64,000 nt of DNA from Cycas panzhihuaensis (Eukaryota; Cycadophyta), in contig CM041465.1 in assembly GCA_023213395.1 (NCBI GenBank), forward strand, positions 41,175,741-41,239,740, read 5' to 3'. The notes beneath the pieces were generated by a model. It was not told where the DNA came from and made no database searches. It saw nothing but the letters and a program-made list of their open reading frames with translations. This document shows, piece by piece, positions 1-13,169 of this stretch. How positions within the stretch are numbered: the stretch's first letter is position 1; each line of letters starts with the position of its first letter. The translations under genes and the position numbers were made by a program.

Positions 1-690
1 AGAGCCGGGTAGACACGCATAGGACGTGTGTGCGCCATGAAGCATCAATCGTCGTAGATGACGTGGGCATGGATGAGGAAGACGCCACGTTGCGTAGCAT
101 TTCCGTAAACCATCTAGGAGGTGGATGGCAGCGAACTGCTCGAAAGTACTCGCCGAGCACCTCGACCGCGTACGGAGGGGTATCCTCATAGCCATACGAG
201 GTCGAAGGGACTTCAGTAGGGGATCCTCAGGCGCCTCGTAAGGCTCGCCAGCTGGGGTGGCGGGTCTCACGAGTGGCCGGATCTTCCACGCATGAGCCAA
301 GGCTCAAAGTCTTCGGGGTGGAAATGGTCATCCTGGTAATAGATGGAATCCTTGCCTTCACGGGTGGATTCCGGAACGGATGAAGGGAACTCTTGAGTTC
401 CTGAAGTCATGGCATGGTAGGCCCAATCGGACGGGTAACCTTCCATTGCCGAATCGGGGTTCGACGATGGAATGAAACGCAACGATTGGTCTTCTAACAG
501 TGGCGGCAAACCTCGCAAGCTTGCGAGAACGTCGCATGCAACGCCTCGCGGCGTTGTTAGAAAAGCGAAAAGGAAAAGAAAGGAAAGATCGCAAACACGC
601 TGGGGTTGCCCAACTCAAAACACGTAATGCGAAACTACCTAAAGGCAAGAGCACCAACACGAAGGGAAGTGATCTAGCTCCCTTTACCGG
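1..690 (-). pseudogene. T1: Tat-like gypsy, start of gag (relic)
   Basis: On the minus strand, just downstream of a primer-site-like sequence, an open stretch at 518-267 encodes an S-x-M-E-G-Y-x-x-[DE]-W-[AV]-Y-H-A signature. The same signature occurs at the gag start of two other Tat-like copies here (minus near 38,180-38,240 and plus near 18,795-18,850). By position it is the N-terminal part of Gag, which would form the virus-like particle. Several stops interrupt it, and it runs off the left edge before any capsid domain. I do not recognise the N-terminal domain itself. The segment is richer in GC and CpG than the other copies, which suggests less deamination. It could instead be a leader ORF ahead of gag. 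Confidence 0.5.
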
Positions 691-710
691 CAGCCCCAGA
701 TGGTCGCCAT
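691..710 (-). other. T1 primer-binding site (Tat type)
   Basis: Read on the minus strand this is ATGGCGACCATCTGGGGCTG. It lies immediately after an LTR end (...TTTCA) and aligns with the equivalent positions of T3 and T4 (TAGTGACCATACTAGGGAC and TAGCAACCATACTGGGGAC). The shared consensus, roughly TGGCGACCATACTGGGGAC, resembles the non-initiator tRNA primer sites known from Tat/Ogre elements and differs from the TGGTATCAGAGC site of the other elements in this window. The tRNA identity is inferred, not verified. Confidence 0.55.
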
Positions 711-3233
711 GAAACGCCTCCGCTGGGCAATGATCCAACGCTTAGCGGAAGGGCATAGAAACAATATGCTAAGCGTGCTAACTAGCGAGGATCATACCGC
801 AGAACGTCCGTCTTGGCGCCGAGCGGCACGGATCGCAAGGTGCCCGGTTGCTTCCTGTAGCCGCAGCAAGACGAGGCCTTCCTACCCTTCGGATGGCCGG
901 AAGGGAAAAGAACCAAGACGCCGCGGCTTCTCAAGGCAATGAGAAGGCGACGAGGGGGCAATCAACCAAACGTGTCACGAGTAAGGGTAAGTGTGGCTAA
1001 GGGGTATAGGTAAATGGGACCTACACTACTATGTCATGCAATGTAATAAAGAAGTACGGGAAAGCAAATGTAAAGTAAATGGTTATTTTCCTTTTCCTTT
1101 ATGTTCCTTTAACTATCACAAGAAGTGCTAAGAAACGTAAAAGCATAAAGAAAATACGAAAGATATGCGATGAATACCGGATCCGCTCGAATGGAAGCGC
1201 GATTCCCTTCCTGCGCCCTTTCCTCCTCACGCGCATGCAACGCCGATCAAGACAACGAAGGGGTGCACTTACCTCCCAAGGGCATGCAGGATTAAATGAA
1301 ATGAAAGGAACGAAGCAAAGCTCAAACGAAAAGGGAGAAGAATTACCATACGGGGCCGACCCAAGAACGAAGTCGATCTCGCGCAACGCTTCCTCCAACG
1401 CGATCCTGCAAACAAACTCAAAGAACGCCTTCCTCTGGAGAGAGGCTACGGCATAACAAGATATATGTATATGTATACCGAAAATGAAATCAACTAGGCT
1501 AGCCAGACGTAGTTAAGCACCCACATATAATGGAAAGGAAACAAAGCCGCGCGACACATATGCGGGCCGTCATACACCATAAAATGCACCAAATGGGATT
1601 GAGTGTAGCCTCAGGATGGCTAACTCACCCACGAGAGGTCTCCACAGGGTATAGGGAAACAATGCTAGCATGCAACAAGATGGGTCGTGTGATAACAAAT
1701 GGCCTACGCTAATGAGGAAACTCAAGCCAACCCTCCAAGGTTTCTCTAGCCCCGTCTCCTAAGAAAGCGCGGGTGATAAAGGGAGAGAGGATAAGGGACA
1801 GAACCCTTGGGGAGAAGGACGGAAATGGGGGACGGAACCCTGCCTATCTCCCTCAAATCCTCGTAAAAGCCCTTTATGCCGGCTAGCTTAGAAAATGGCA
1901 AAAGAGGGAACTCGGTGGGAGAGGATGAGTTTTAGGAAATCACAAGAAAAATGCGCCTAACCTAGGGCAGCGCTCTAGTAAGCCACAACTACTAAGGTTA
2001 TATGCATCAAACGGCTAAAAGAAACTCAAAGGAAGTGCATGCAAACAAGAGGAAAGAATTTGCAAGCATCTCAATGGAAAAAACAAGCAAAAAAGCACTA
2101 ATAGAGCCAATAAATACCTTGAATGGAGAAGAATGAGTGCATGTAGGTGCTTGGCCACTTGGAGGAGCAGCCCAAGCAATGTCTAAGAGGTGGTGTTGAA
2201 TGTCCTTTGCAAGAGAGTAGAAGAGTAGAGCTTCATGCAAGTTGAGAGCTTGAAGATGGGTCTTTGAAGTGGTCTTTTGGTGAAGAAAACCTCTTGAAGC
2301 TTTGGGTATTTGTGAGGAGAGGTGGTGCTTGTAATGGAGCTCCGTAGGGGGCAGCAATGGCCCTGCAACTCCAGCTAATAGCAGCCCTCTGTACCTCTGT
2401 CCAACTGCTATAGAAGAAGTTCTCTTGTCACTCTTTCTTTTGTCTTGTCTTTTTGTGAAGAAGTCCTCTAGAAAACTTGAAAAGTGAGTTGAAGAATTCT
2501 CGAATGAAGCAAATGAGTGAAAAAAAAGCTTTTATGCCTTGGGCATAGCAAGTGAACGTTGGGGGCCCTCGGGCGCCTCCAACCGTTCGGAGCCACGCCA
2601 GCTCACGAAAAACGCGCCATCGTCACAGTGGTTTCTTTTTTCAAATTTTAAACAATGTATCACAAGAACTTCGCAGATCGCTTAAGTTTACCGCAGACGC
2701 ATCGCATCACGCAAACTTTGTGGTACCGCTTAAGTTTCTTCAAGACAAATTAAATTTAAAAAAGAGAAAATAAGCAAGAAAATCAGTTTTGAGGCAAAAA
2801 TAGAGGCTAATCATGAATGGGAACAACTAAGGGAATGCCCAAGCAGTGGGCAAGTACCCAAACGCTGAAAAGAGCCCTAACTAAGGGTTAAACTGGGCTT
2901 AGAAAGGATTTGCAACATAAGCGACATGCTGTAACAAGAGCAAACGGGCTGGCAAAAGCGTCCTGAGAGACCATGGAGACATCGTGAGTGGTCAGACGCC
3001 ATACGTGGTGTCGATTCACGATGAATGCCCCCGCTGTGAGTCGTCATAGGCTAAAAGGTGCCGTTAGGCACATGCATAATGAACAAGCAATCAAACAGGT
3101 GCATATGGACAGGCACATGTCAATCAAACCATTCCCACCATCGCAGGCGATCATAAGTAAGCAAAGTAAGAACATATACCTGCACAAACCTGTGTCGATG
3201 CGTCCCGAGTCCATTCCCGATAGCCGGGAAACA
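711..3233 (-). repeat. T1 5' LTR (Tat-like gypsy), about 2.5 kb
   Basis: In minus orientation it begins TGTTTCCCGGCTATCGGG at 3,233 and ends TTTCA against the primer site. The beginning matches the starts of the plus-strand LTRs at 13,205, about 16,010 and 42,684, and of the minus LTR ending at 41,652. Inside are GTACCRCA-type repeats (about 2,655-2,745) that recur in every copy of this LTR. No protein is credible here. The short ORFs at 500-942 and 1,079-1,456 have no family features. Its CpG content contrasts with the near-absence of CpG in the other copies. The boundaries come from comparing copies. Confidence 0.6.
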
Positions 3234-3245
3234 GGCATAAAACAA

Positions 3246-4300
3246 TACAAAATTATTTTATTACAAATGATCTTTTGAAATACTTACAAGATGAATATGA
3301 TCTTAATATTAAAGAAAACTTTAAAAAAGGCAATGAAGTCTTAGGGATATTATTTTATACTATAGATGATAATATATTTTCTAAAGTGTATGAATTGATA
3401 ACTTCCAAATCTATATGGGACATCTTGGTTTCTACTTATGGAGGAGATACCCTCAATGAATTTAACATTAATATTGTTGAGCATGTGAGACAGGTGCTAC
3501 AATAGGTGGATTGTAATGAAAACACCATGGAAAATTCAATTCAAATACATGATCATCTAGTTCCATAAGAATCTGATCCTCTATTTAAGGGAGAAAAATA
3601 TGATGATATGATAGTCACTTATAATATAAAGTTTTCATAAGTCAAAGTCAAAGTTTTAGTTGATAAAGTCAAAGTTACAGTCACATATCTACATTTGAAT
3701 CAAGCTATATTTACTTGTATATATTTTTTTACCACTCCATTATAAAGAGATATATATTATTAAAAGGATGAAGCAAGTTAGAAGTGATCAAGCTAAGAGA
3801 TAAATTTTTAAAGTTTTCTTCAAGCTTAAATTTTATAAATTTAAAGAGAAGACAAAGTTGTTCGTGATGACCATTAAAGAGGAGAATATTGGGGTTAATG
3901 ATCATCACCCTACTCCCACATTTTAACCAGGAGTGCACACCTCACTCTCACCAATTTACACATGTAGGTGCTCACATGTGAAGGTAAGTATAAGGTAAGG
4001 TTAAGTTGATTTGAGTTAATCTATTTTAAGTTAAGTTTATAATATTTTATTATTATTTGAATTCTAGGGGTTGAGGAGTTCCCCTCCTCCTCCAAATTAT
4101 ATATTTGGAGGGGTGTGCAACCCACGTGTCTTTAGACACTACCTAATTTTGGACATTTATAATGCTCTCTCTCAAATAATGGATTAAATACAAAGGATCT
4201 ATGTGTTTATACTACAATGGTTTTGTATATGTGATTATACTCTGCCATGTTCTCTAATATTTTTTTTCCTTCACTTACATCATGCAAATCCTTACTTATA
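3246..4300 (+). pseudogene. K1: Ty1/copia gag fragment plus LTR-like tail
   Basis: The frame 3,275-3,505 resembles the capsid-like gag-polypeptide (UBN2) segment of copia elements: a helical stretch with a K-S-I-W-D-I-L-V-S-T-Y-G-G-D motif, comparable to the 'KEAWDTLQKEYxGD' region of that family. The frame continues with stops to about 3,640. From about 3,890 an AT-rich stretch with TTATTATTTGAATTC and a GGAGG-rich region resembles the LTR following copia fragment K2 (42,268-42,630). If that is right, K1 is a copia element whose middle has been deleted, joining gag almost directly to the 3' LTR. The abrupt GC drop at about 3,246 marks its left edge. It is heavily decayed. Confidence 0.4.
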
Positions 4301-4329
4301 TATCCCACTAGGATATATAACTCAATAAT

Positions 4330-5560
4330 GGGGGCATGGTGGGTCTTTTCCTTTCTTAGCTTATAGGATGGATCCTCTCTATTCTATAGGGTTACACCTC
4401 TTATTAAAGGACCATTTGGGCATAACCCCCTATCCTATCCTTCCTCCTACCTATCTTATTCTATTCCCACAATATATTCTTATCAAAGCACATCCTTAAC
4501 AAATTTTGTACCCTCTTATATAGAAATCATTCCATAAGGGGCAATGGCTTAAGCCAACCACTCATATCACACTCCTTTGTATGGGATTCTGAGTTATTCT
4601 TAACCACCCTCATACTCCTCTCATCCTTATCCATACGTACCCCTCTCTATTAGGTACATAGAATGCCCTAATCAACACCATCATATATATCTCATTAATA
4701 GGGGTATACACCTTATTCCACATCCTTATCCCATGCCTAATACTACTCCCAATCTCTTTACACACCATCTAGTCCTTTAGTCTAACTTGGGATATATCCC
4801 TTCATGGATTACTGGTCTAGTCCCTTTTCCTTAGAGGCATTATGAACTAATATCCCACCTCATCCACTAGAAGTGCCTAAGTTTGATGGGAATTCCTCTT
4901 AATATCCTAATGATCACATTAGGCATTTGCCATAGTGTTCATTGACTGTTAAGCATATGACCACATTTTAATGAAATTATTCCCAATGTCTCTTTAGGAA
5001 GATGCCTTAAAGTGGTTCTATCATTTCCCTAACTAGTTAATCATTAACTTTCAATAGTTAGTTGACATATTCATCAACTATTTTGATGTTGTAAGACCCT
5101 TTGAGAGTGGGGTTAAGGCCCTAGTCTCCCTAAAGTAAGGATTAAATAAGATCAATTAAGACTCCATCTAATGGTTTCATGGCATCCTTCATTTATCTAA
5201 GGCCACATTACCTAAGGATTTAAAGAGAGATATCTTTATTGATGCTCTATGCCTTGAGGTTCACATGGAGCTCCTTAAGATGGGAGTGATAATGTATGAC
5301 TCATCCATAGTTATATGCTTAGCCTTAGAATCTATTCAAATCCAAGAAACTCTTAAAAAGATTAATAAGACCTTACCACATCATGAGGTATATCCTCCCT
5401 AATATGACTATAGACCCCAACAATCATCTTCTAAGCCTTTTATTGGAAATACTAACAAAACCATAGATTATCTCATGTCTGTTACTCACTCATTCCAGTG
5501 AGCACTTAAAAAATTAAAACTATAACTAAACCAATCCACATAAAAGCCACAAGCTCCATC
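4330..5560 (+). pseudogene. T2: Tat-like gypsy gag relic
   Basis: This is colinear with T3 gag (about 19,530-20,720) and with the reverse complement of T4 gag (37,470-36,530). The shared order is: a proline-rich segment; an E-V-P-K-F-D-G motif at about 4,870; then a capsid region ending in a stretch like 'LKRDIFVNAIHLEVH' (about 5,220-5,270), followed by M-x-x-x-x-I-x-x-C-L-A-L-x-[ST]-I. It is broken by many stops and small indels. The order is that of a Ty3/gypsy capsid domain. The left end is joined to K1 without the N-terminal gag piece, primer site or LTR present in T3, so the 5' part is missing. Confidence 0.55.
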
Positions 5561-6089
5561 CCATGGTTACAAGCCCATCCATCAAGCTCTCAAACCATGG
5601 GATCATCAAAGGAAGGTTCTAAACCTTCTAGAGAAAAGAAACCCCAAGCCTCTTTTGAAAAAAGGTGGTGCTCAATCTATGGCCATTGCATCTATGATGA
5701 CACCCATTGTTAAACCTAGCATCCTGAGCTAGCTCCATCATATGACCCTCATCCCAACCTAGTTCTAAACCAAACCTAGACCAATCAATCCACTAGGATC
5801 CCTTTCTTAGCCATGATGCTCCTAAGCAACCTTCCTAATAACAAAATTGATTATGTAAAGGATAGCCTAATCCTAGAGAAAAGTAATACCTCCTAACCTA
5901 CCACCTGATCATCCCAAGGGTAAGGGCCTAATTGATCCACCTAGTCTAATAAGCCCTATAACTTGAAATTATCTCTCATGCTCTAATGCCAAGAGGAAAC
6001 TAGTCATCCACATGTTGGAATCCACTCAAGTATACCCAGTGACTCATGCCCAAGTAGCTAAGGAAACTAGGGAATCTTCTACATCTTAA

Positions 6090-6860
6090 TAATCACTTGT
6101 AGAGCCATCCCCCATATAAATCCCCATCATTCATAAGACTATTTTAGTCTAACTAGGATGATATGATTTTAGAAGGGCCTTCGTTCCCCAACCCATAGGC
6201 AGAGGGAAGACCTTCTCAATCATTGAAGAGCTCTATATGATATCCATAAGCACATCTATTATGGACGTATTATGGAGCTACCCCAACTAATAAGATCTGT
6301 TACTTATGGTCCTTAGACATAAGGATGTGCCCATTCATATAGTGCCCATAATCTCTTATGTACCACATGTTATCTTAACTAGCCTAAATGAGCTACCACC
6401 CACTAATGAGTGAGAGCACCATTAGTACCACCCAATCACTATAATAATTGAGACTCCTAAATTCTCCCTAAAGAGGACCATTATGGAAAATAACTCCTAA
6501 TTTAATGTTATCCCTATTTATATCCTTAAGAAATTAAGCATTGAGGCTCTTAAGATCATCCCTTAGGAATGCCAAGGGTATAATGGGAGCGAGAAGGAAC
6601 CTTTAGGGACTTTGAACCTACCTCCTACCCTCAAAGATAAGATCATTCCCACTAACATCATGTTCCTTGATATTGATGTTAATTATAACTATTAATTATA
6701 ACCTTATTCTATGATGACCTTAATTAGATTAAATAGGAGCATTCTACTCTTCATTGTAGGAAAAACTCAAATTTTTCCATGAGGGACAAATGTGAGTTGT
6801 GGAATCTGAGACTCCTCCACCTCAAATATAACTTCTAGCTTATCAATCCATTTTCAATAC
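6090..6860 (+). pseudogene. T2: Tat-like aspartic protease relic
   Basis: The segment aligns with T3 at 21,290-22,000. A Y-D-F-R-R-A-F/I-P-Q-P-I-G-x-G-K-A-F block (about 6,160-6,220) is followed by an L-K-R-T-I-M-x-N-[ND]-S block. Then come a K-K-L-x-I-x-A-L-K/N-I/L block, an N-G-S-E-K block and a final segment with K-L-K/N-F near 6,760. In plant Tat/Athila elements these blocks surround the retroviral-type protease, whose active site normally reads D-[NS]-G-S. Here the active-site block has decayed and stops are frequent. No reverse transcriptase is recognisable downstream. Confidence 0.5.
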
Positions 6861-7590
6861 CATGGATAGTAATTTAGAACCCCTTGACCCTTCCATGATA
6901 GCCTTGTTTTATGATGCAAACCTATATCATGGGGAAGATCCCCCATATCTTAGGCCCAATATGGTCTAATTTTCCACCATAAGCATACGTAACTATGGCT
7001 ACCTAACTATCCTTAGTGACTCTAAATTAGACACTAAGGGCTATGCGCCCCATACATGGTGGGTGGATCTTGTCTCCTATACATCATGGGAAGAGGCCTC
7101 CTCTCCTTTTGGTCCTTCCTTAAGGATTCCCAATCAATTCCTAAAGCCTCTAGATTTGAGATGGTCTCCACCTTCTCCCCCATTCTCATGGATTTCTAAG
7201 GAAATGCCCCTTAGCTTATCACCTATTTGGGTAATGTCTTAAGATTCTCTCATGTTATTCCCTCATTATCTAAGCCCTTATTAAATATTAGGACCCATTT
7301 TCCTTCCACCCCATCAACTATTAATATGGTTTAACATGTATAGGATTTCCTAAATCCTATTATCCTATATCTTAATTTTAATCAAGCCCTCTTGCTTATG
7401 ATTTAGGCCATAAGTCTCAATTATTATTACCCTATGAAAAATCCACTATTTATCACCTACTCTCATCTAACTCTCCCCCCTGAGTTGGAGCATGATCCAT
7501 GCATACCCACTCATGCTCTCCATCGTGGATAATCCCCATGTGGACCACTTAAGAAATATTATAATTAATCTTCGCACATAGGGTACAATT
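6861..7590 (+). pseudogene. T2: post-protease internal region (decayed)
   Basis: A continuation of the T2 internal region matches T3 from about 22,000 to 22,470. The shared pieces include an N-Y-G-Y-L-T-I-L-S-D block near 6,990-7,020 and an A-P-H-T-W-W block near 7,045, equivalent to 'SYGYLIVLNDPELDAKGHEPPPWH' in T3. I do not recognise the domain. It could be the linker before reverse transcriptase or an element-specific extension. The frame is broken repeatedly. Confidence 0.35.
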
Positions 7591-7597
7591 CCTCTAA

Positions 7598-8060
7598 AAT
7601 GAGCCCAAACTACCTTTGTTTGTAATGTGCATTTCTTTTATTATGGGCATGCCATAACATTATTCTTATCAACTCACTTCATCCTTTGTCATTGGTGGTA
7701 ATTTTCCCTCACTAGGGGTATACCTTGCTATGGTAAGAGCCTAAATTTCCAACCTTTCTCCAAATCAAGTATAAACTATATTTATTTATCATCATACATA
7801 ACTCCTACTAGGGGGTTATGTCACCATACTAAGCTATTTTTCGTACCTTGTCCTTTGCCACCAATAAGATTTCACCCCATAGGGGTAATTACTTTGGTAA
7901 GATCCTAAACTTCCAACCTTACTCTAAAATTAGCCTAAATTAGCTTAGTTTGTGACATATATTGCCCCTACTAGGGGCATCTATCACGTTATGCCTATTA
8001 CCCTATCATATCTTTAGCCATTAGTAGGATCTTATCCCATGGGTACATTATACTCTATCA
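7598..8060 (+). repeat. Tandem repeat, about 165 bp, three units
   Basis: Three head-to-tail copies of a unit of about 165 bases, with the third truncated. Each has a GGG(C/T)AT element (7,645, 7,813 and 7,975) and a later block of the type TAAGAKCCTAAAYTTCCAACCTT (7,735 and 7,897). The landmark spacing is about 168 and 162 bases. Tat/Ogre elements are known for variable tandem repeats in non-coding parts of the element, and this array lies in the T2 internal region. The units differ at many positions, so the array is old. Confidence 0.6.
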
Positions 8061-8219
8061 TAAATGCAAACTATTATTTATAGATATAATCTCAAAAATA
8101 AAAAAAATATCTTAAATACTATATAAAATAAATAAAAATATGTTTCCTTTTAATTGCACTTCGATTTCATGTTTTTTACCTTTTGGTTTAGATTTGAAAT
8201 GAGCCTAAGGTTGTAGAGG

Positions 8220-9200
8220 TCCTAGTATAGATTAATCCTAATCCAGCCACTGCCTAATCCATGAGGCAATCATACCTAGCCTAGAAGTGGCCCATCTCTC
8301 ATCAGCCTCCTTTAGTCTTCCTCATAGCTCTACAATATATGCCTCTACTCTAAGAATAACCTCAACTAGAGTAATTTCAATTGGTATAACTATCCCATCT
8401 CCTCATCCCTTTAGCTCTCTAATCCTTGCTTGTAGCTTATGTCACTTAGCTACCCACAGCTTCGTTACCTTCATTATGGGGGTAAATACCATCATATGGG
8501 GACATACTTATGTTGGCTTCCCACTATCCATGATAGGTGGATACCCCTTTACATACACTATGGTGATGAGCTCATTGATCGTACATTATACAAACTCTGC
8601 GGTAAGATTCCCATCTACCAATGAAATAAATACAAGCATCAGTGACTATCATATATAAAACAAAAAAGGAATCCAATGAAAAGCATAAATTTAATAAAAT
8701 AATTAAATAGGTAAGTGAGAGTTATACCTCCATGAGGGACTCCTCCCTCTCCCTTTATGAATACCTTGTGGGCCATCTCTCCCTCTACACTGGTATCATG
8801 TGCCTCCTCTCCCTTGATGGATACCTCCTCCTTAGCTCTAGCTACCTCCTCACCCTCTCTTACCACCTCACCACCTATATCTTTCTCCTTTTCATCCTCA
8901 TCCTTCATCTCATAACTGTTATAATGGACATTTATGTATAGATGTCTCATGTAGTCATATAACCCTAATTGATCTAAGGATATAATATGTATTATATGTA
9001 GAACCTGCTTAGGATTTCCTAAACTCTTAAATTAGGTGGGCCATCTATGCACAAGTAGGTTACCATCCTCCACTAGCTACAGACCTTTCCTAGGCCCAAC
9101 TCCATGAAGTGATCAAAAAATAAATACTAGAGTAGGATGCAATATGAGAAACCCCTATGGCCAATGAATCAAATCTAGTTTAATTGAGCTTGTATATTGG
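8220..9200 (-). pseudogene. Unrecognised minus-strand coding relic
   Basis: The longest open piece is 8,950-8,639 on the minus strand. The same frame extends upstream to about 9,190 with roughly one stop per 40 codons, fewer than expected by chance at this base composition. It reads as a tyrosine-rich stretch (L-G-L-Y-D-Y-M-R-H-L-Y-I-N-V-H-Y), then an acidic run and E-G-E-E/K-G-E-E repeats. A second piece at about 8,480-8,240 is rich in charged helical residues (W-V-A-K-W-H-K-L-Q-A-R-I-R-E-L-K). I recognise no family. It could belong to a separate minus-strand element whose LTR fragment lies just to the right, or be an antisense extra ORF of the kind reported in some Tat elements. Confidence 0.3.
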
Positions 9201-9649
9201 CCACCACAAGGGTCACCCAATCAAGTCACTCTCCTCCCTTATACTATTAGACTACATCCACCCATCATCTAACAACTTCTTTATAGTTCTATCTCTAGGA
9301 TATCTTAAATAAAATAGCATACATGATTAACTTCTTTGACCAAGGAGTCATTAAACCTAAGAAACATCTCAAAAAACTTCCTCTCTGGTCCCACTAGCCC
9401 CTACCATAGAAGAATAGTATTAGGTAATGCACCTACCTTCAGAGGTTATCCCCTTGCTGAAATCTTAAGAATCCTCTAGACATCTCATTACATAATTATT
9501 AAATCCTTGATGGTTAATAGATAAAAAACTTGGTGATGTGGATCTTAGTGGGATATAATGTCCATTAGTAAGGCCTAGTCTGATGCATATTATTATGTCA
9601 TGGTCACTTGTAGTATCCTACATCATCTTAGAATGTTCAATTAAGCAAT

Positions 9650-10370
9650 ACTCAACATAGGAATACTTATATTTTTATGATTATCAACCATAAGGATGGC
9701 CTACAAAATAATGTAAAACATAAGAAAACTAGTATGTAATAGTCCTAGGCTAGTCACATGTTATTAGTCAATTCAAACAAGTCATTTAGGAGTCAATTAT
9801 AAATTAAGTTTTTAATTTTTAATATTTTTATTTTATACCATAGAAAGTCTATCTATATCGTAGAGTTTCTTGTGGTACCATGAAGTTTTTTTATATCACA
9901 ACTAGAAATATAAGTGGTACCATGAGGGTTTCTAAGAGGGTTTGTAGTATCATGGCATTTCGCAGTGCATAAGAAAAATAAAATAAAAGAAAAGAAATAA
10001 AAAACTTAACAACTTAGGACCAATTCTTATCTATTCAAATTAATTAGGGCATCAAATTACCTCAGTCTGATTGTAAATAGGACTTGATTTAGCCTTTGTT
10101 TGGGCAAATTATGCTAAGTTATAATAAAACCCTAACAAAAATAAAAAGTGAAAAAAATAAAACAAATTTATAGCTTTTACTCACTAGGTCTAGTTTGATA
10201 GCTACCATGGTCAATCCCTAGATTTAACAAGTCTATTTACTTGCAAATCTAATAATCAATTTTCTATTAGTTATCTCTAAAATTTTAGGGGGTAAAAATA
10301 ATTAGGTTTTCTGAAGAAAATTCTTAACTGATAAATGTATAAATGAAAATGAAAAACTAATTGAAAAACC
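9650..10370 (-). repeat. T6: Tat-like LTR fragment, minus orientation
   Basis: The reverse complement carries the same landmarks as plus-strand LTRs at 16,400-16,600. It has several GTACCAT/GTACCAC motifs spaced about 25-45 bases apart (9,836-9,975), then an ATTGACTC...ACTTGTTT block, then a CCTAGG block (9,745-9,750). This shows that the LTR family is also present in inverted orientation inside T2. Neither end is defined: the right side runs into a microsatellite at 10,371 and the left side into the minus-strand coding relic. Confidence 0.45.
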
Positions 10371-10430
10371 TATCTATCTATCTATCTATCTATATATATA
10401 TATATATATATAGATATATATATAGATATG
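10371..10430. repeat. Microsatellite (TATC)n(TA)n
   Basis: About five TATC repeats are followed by a run of TA repeats and two TAGATATA imperfect units. It is a simple sequence repeat with no function visible from sequence. Confidence 0.9.
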
Positions 10431-12179
10431 GCCATAATATAATCACTAGGTAGTTGTTTTGCCTTCTATTCATTTCATTAGGATCCTAATTCCCCATACT
10501 CCATTCACACTCCCTTGACATAGCTATTTGTAGCACCCATTATTGTTTTTTTTATGCTCAAAATATTTCTTATGTTATCATTAATGCATGATATTTATGA
10601 TTATATTTTGCTTTGAAATCTTACCCCTCTTTACCCTAGGCAAATTATTCCTTTACATATCAGTGTTTATGTTCCATAGGACCATTGCACAACATGGAAT
10701 CCCTATTTCATACTCACAATAGCCCATCATAGGTCAAGCATTACTTAACCCTCTCTTTCCTTTGATATTATACACCTAGTTTTTCATTTGAGATGACCTC
10801 ACCCTTTATATACTAGTGCTTATAACCCATTCATTTATTGATTATAACCCTTACTTAGCCATGTTATTAGTCTATAAATCCCCCAACATACCTTTGGAGT
10901 AAGTTTTATATGCCCCTATTAATCTCATATTGGCATTCTCTATGTGACATCCTACTTATAAATTGCTTATACTCCTCACTTATGGCTTCATCTTGTGACT
11001 TTACTCTTATATACGTGTTGTATTTATAGACCCATTACTTTTCCATAAGCCTACATTACATCCTATTTAGCCCCTATTGTAGTGGATAGTCTTGGTTCCT
11101 CATGGTTGTCAGTCTTACGGCCTTACTCCATGCATGTCCCCATGATATGGAATTTAAATCTTTCACATGAATTGCCCTTAATACCCCTATGATTTCACCC
11201 TCTTCACTAGCTTCTCATAGTATAGTTGCGCCATCTATTAAAGCATAGTTAGCATAGCGGGTTTACCCATCTTCTTCATAGGTTGACTCATCACCATGAC
11301 TACTTCACACCATTAGGGATTTACATATATATTCTTCTCTAAGGAAAACAAAACATATATATGAGTTAATAGAGGAGCATATTTTCCACCATCTACTTAG
11401 TATCTAGGGTAGGTTATGTGTTAATCTCATCCCCACCTATGATATATAGTTTAGATCTAGTCATATGGGCCATCTTAAGATCTTTGGATCAAGTTGTTTA
11501 GACTCACCATGGTCTCAATTGTGATTGAAACTTATTCAACATGGATACAACCTACTATGGATTTTAGAAGTGATTATGGCACTAATATATAGTTGCTCCT
11601 ATGATTAAGTATTGTTCATCATCTTAGTTAGAGTTTACATACCAACCTGAGTCCTTATGACATTGGTTAATTCTTACCATCTCCTCTTATTTTGTGAGTA
11701 TTAATCATCCATACTAATGGGGGTAGTTATGGGAATCCTAGCCCTTCTACTATAATTTGGACCATTCAAGATCATCTAGGACATGTCCTCATATGCTTTA
11801 AAGTCTATTTTCCTATAAAAACCATTATTATAGATAAGTATATTATCATCATAGAAGCCCTAATTGATGTTTTTCATGTTCATCATGGCCTTGATATGTT
11901 GTATTTTAACTCCCAACTCATTATTTCTTAGTTCACATAGGTCTACCATATCCATTACCTATAGTTGAGAGCCCTTTCCAATTAAGTTAGGTCCCTTTTG
12001 ACCTAATTCTCCTCCATCTCCATTCATGACATCCCATGAGGATTGAATACCAAGACTAATAGATTAGTTACCTTCGTCTTTGAGTATCATTTGTAATTAG
12101 AGAATGATTCTCTTATATCCCAAAGCGCCTAACATTGAGACATATGCTAAGGATATAAGCCCTTTTATTATCACCTTCG

Positions 12180-12180
<1 letters not shown>
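10431..12180. other. Unassigned AT-rich internal sequence of T2
   Basis: No open frame, RNA gene or repeat with readable units stands out. The position between T2 protease and the T2 3' LTR means that any reverse transcriptase, RNase H or integrase of this Tat-like element should lie here. I could not find a Y-x-D-D-[ML], a D-D-E or a zinc-binding pattern in any frame, so these domains are either deleted or decayed beyond recognition. Confidence 0.4.
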
Positions 12181-13110
<930 letters not shown>

Positions 13111-13169
13111 TATACCTAACCTCTCATTTTACATATATAAGTATATTATTAGAATAACATTATTTTTGT

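Noticed and set aside
500-1456. Three plus-strand ORFs in the GC-rich left end
   Set aside because: They overlap the T1 primer site and LTR. Composition explains the open frames and no domain is visible.
8287-8658. Plus-strand ORF of 123 residues
   Set aside because: The minus strand of the same stretch gives a more protein-like reading. The plus reading has no motif and no continuation.
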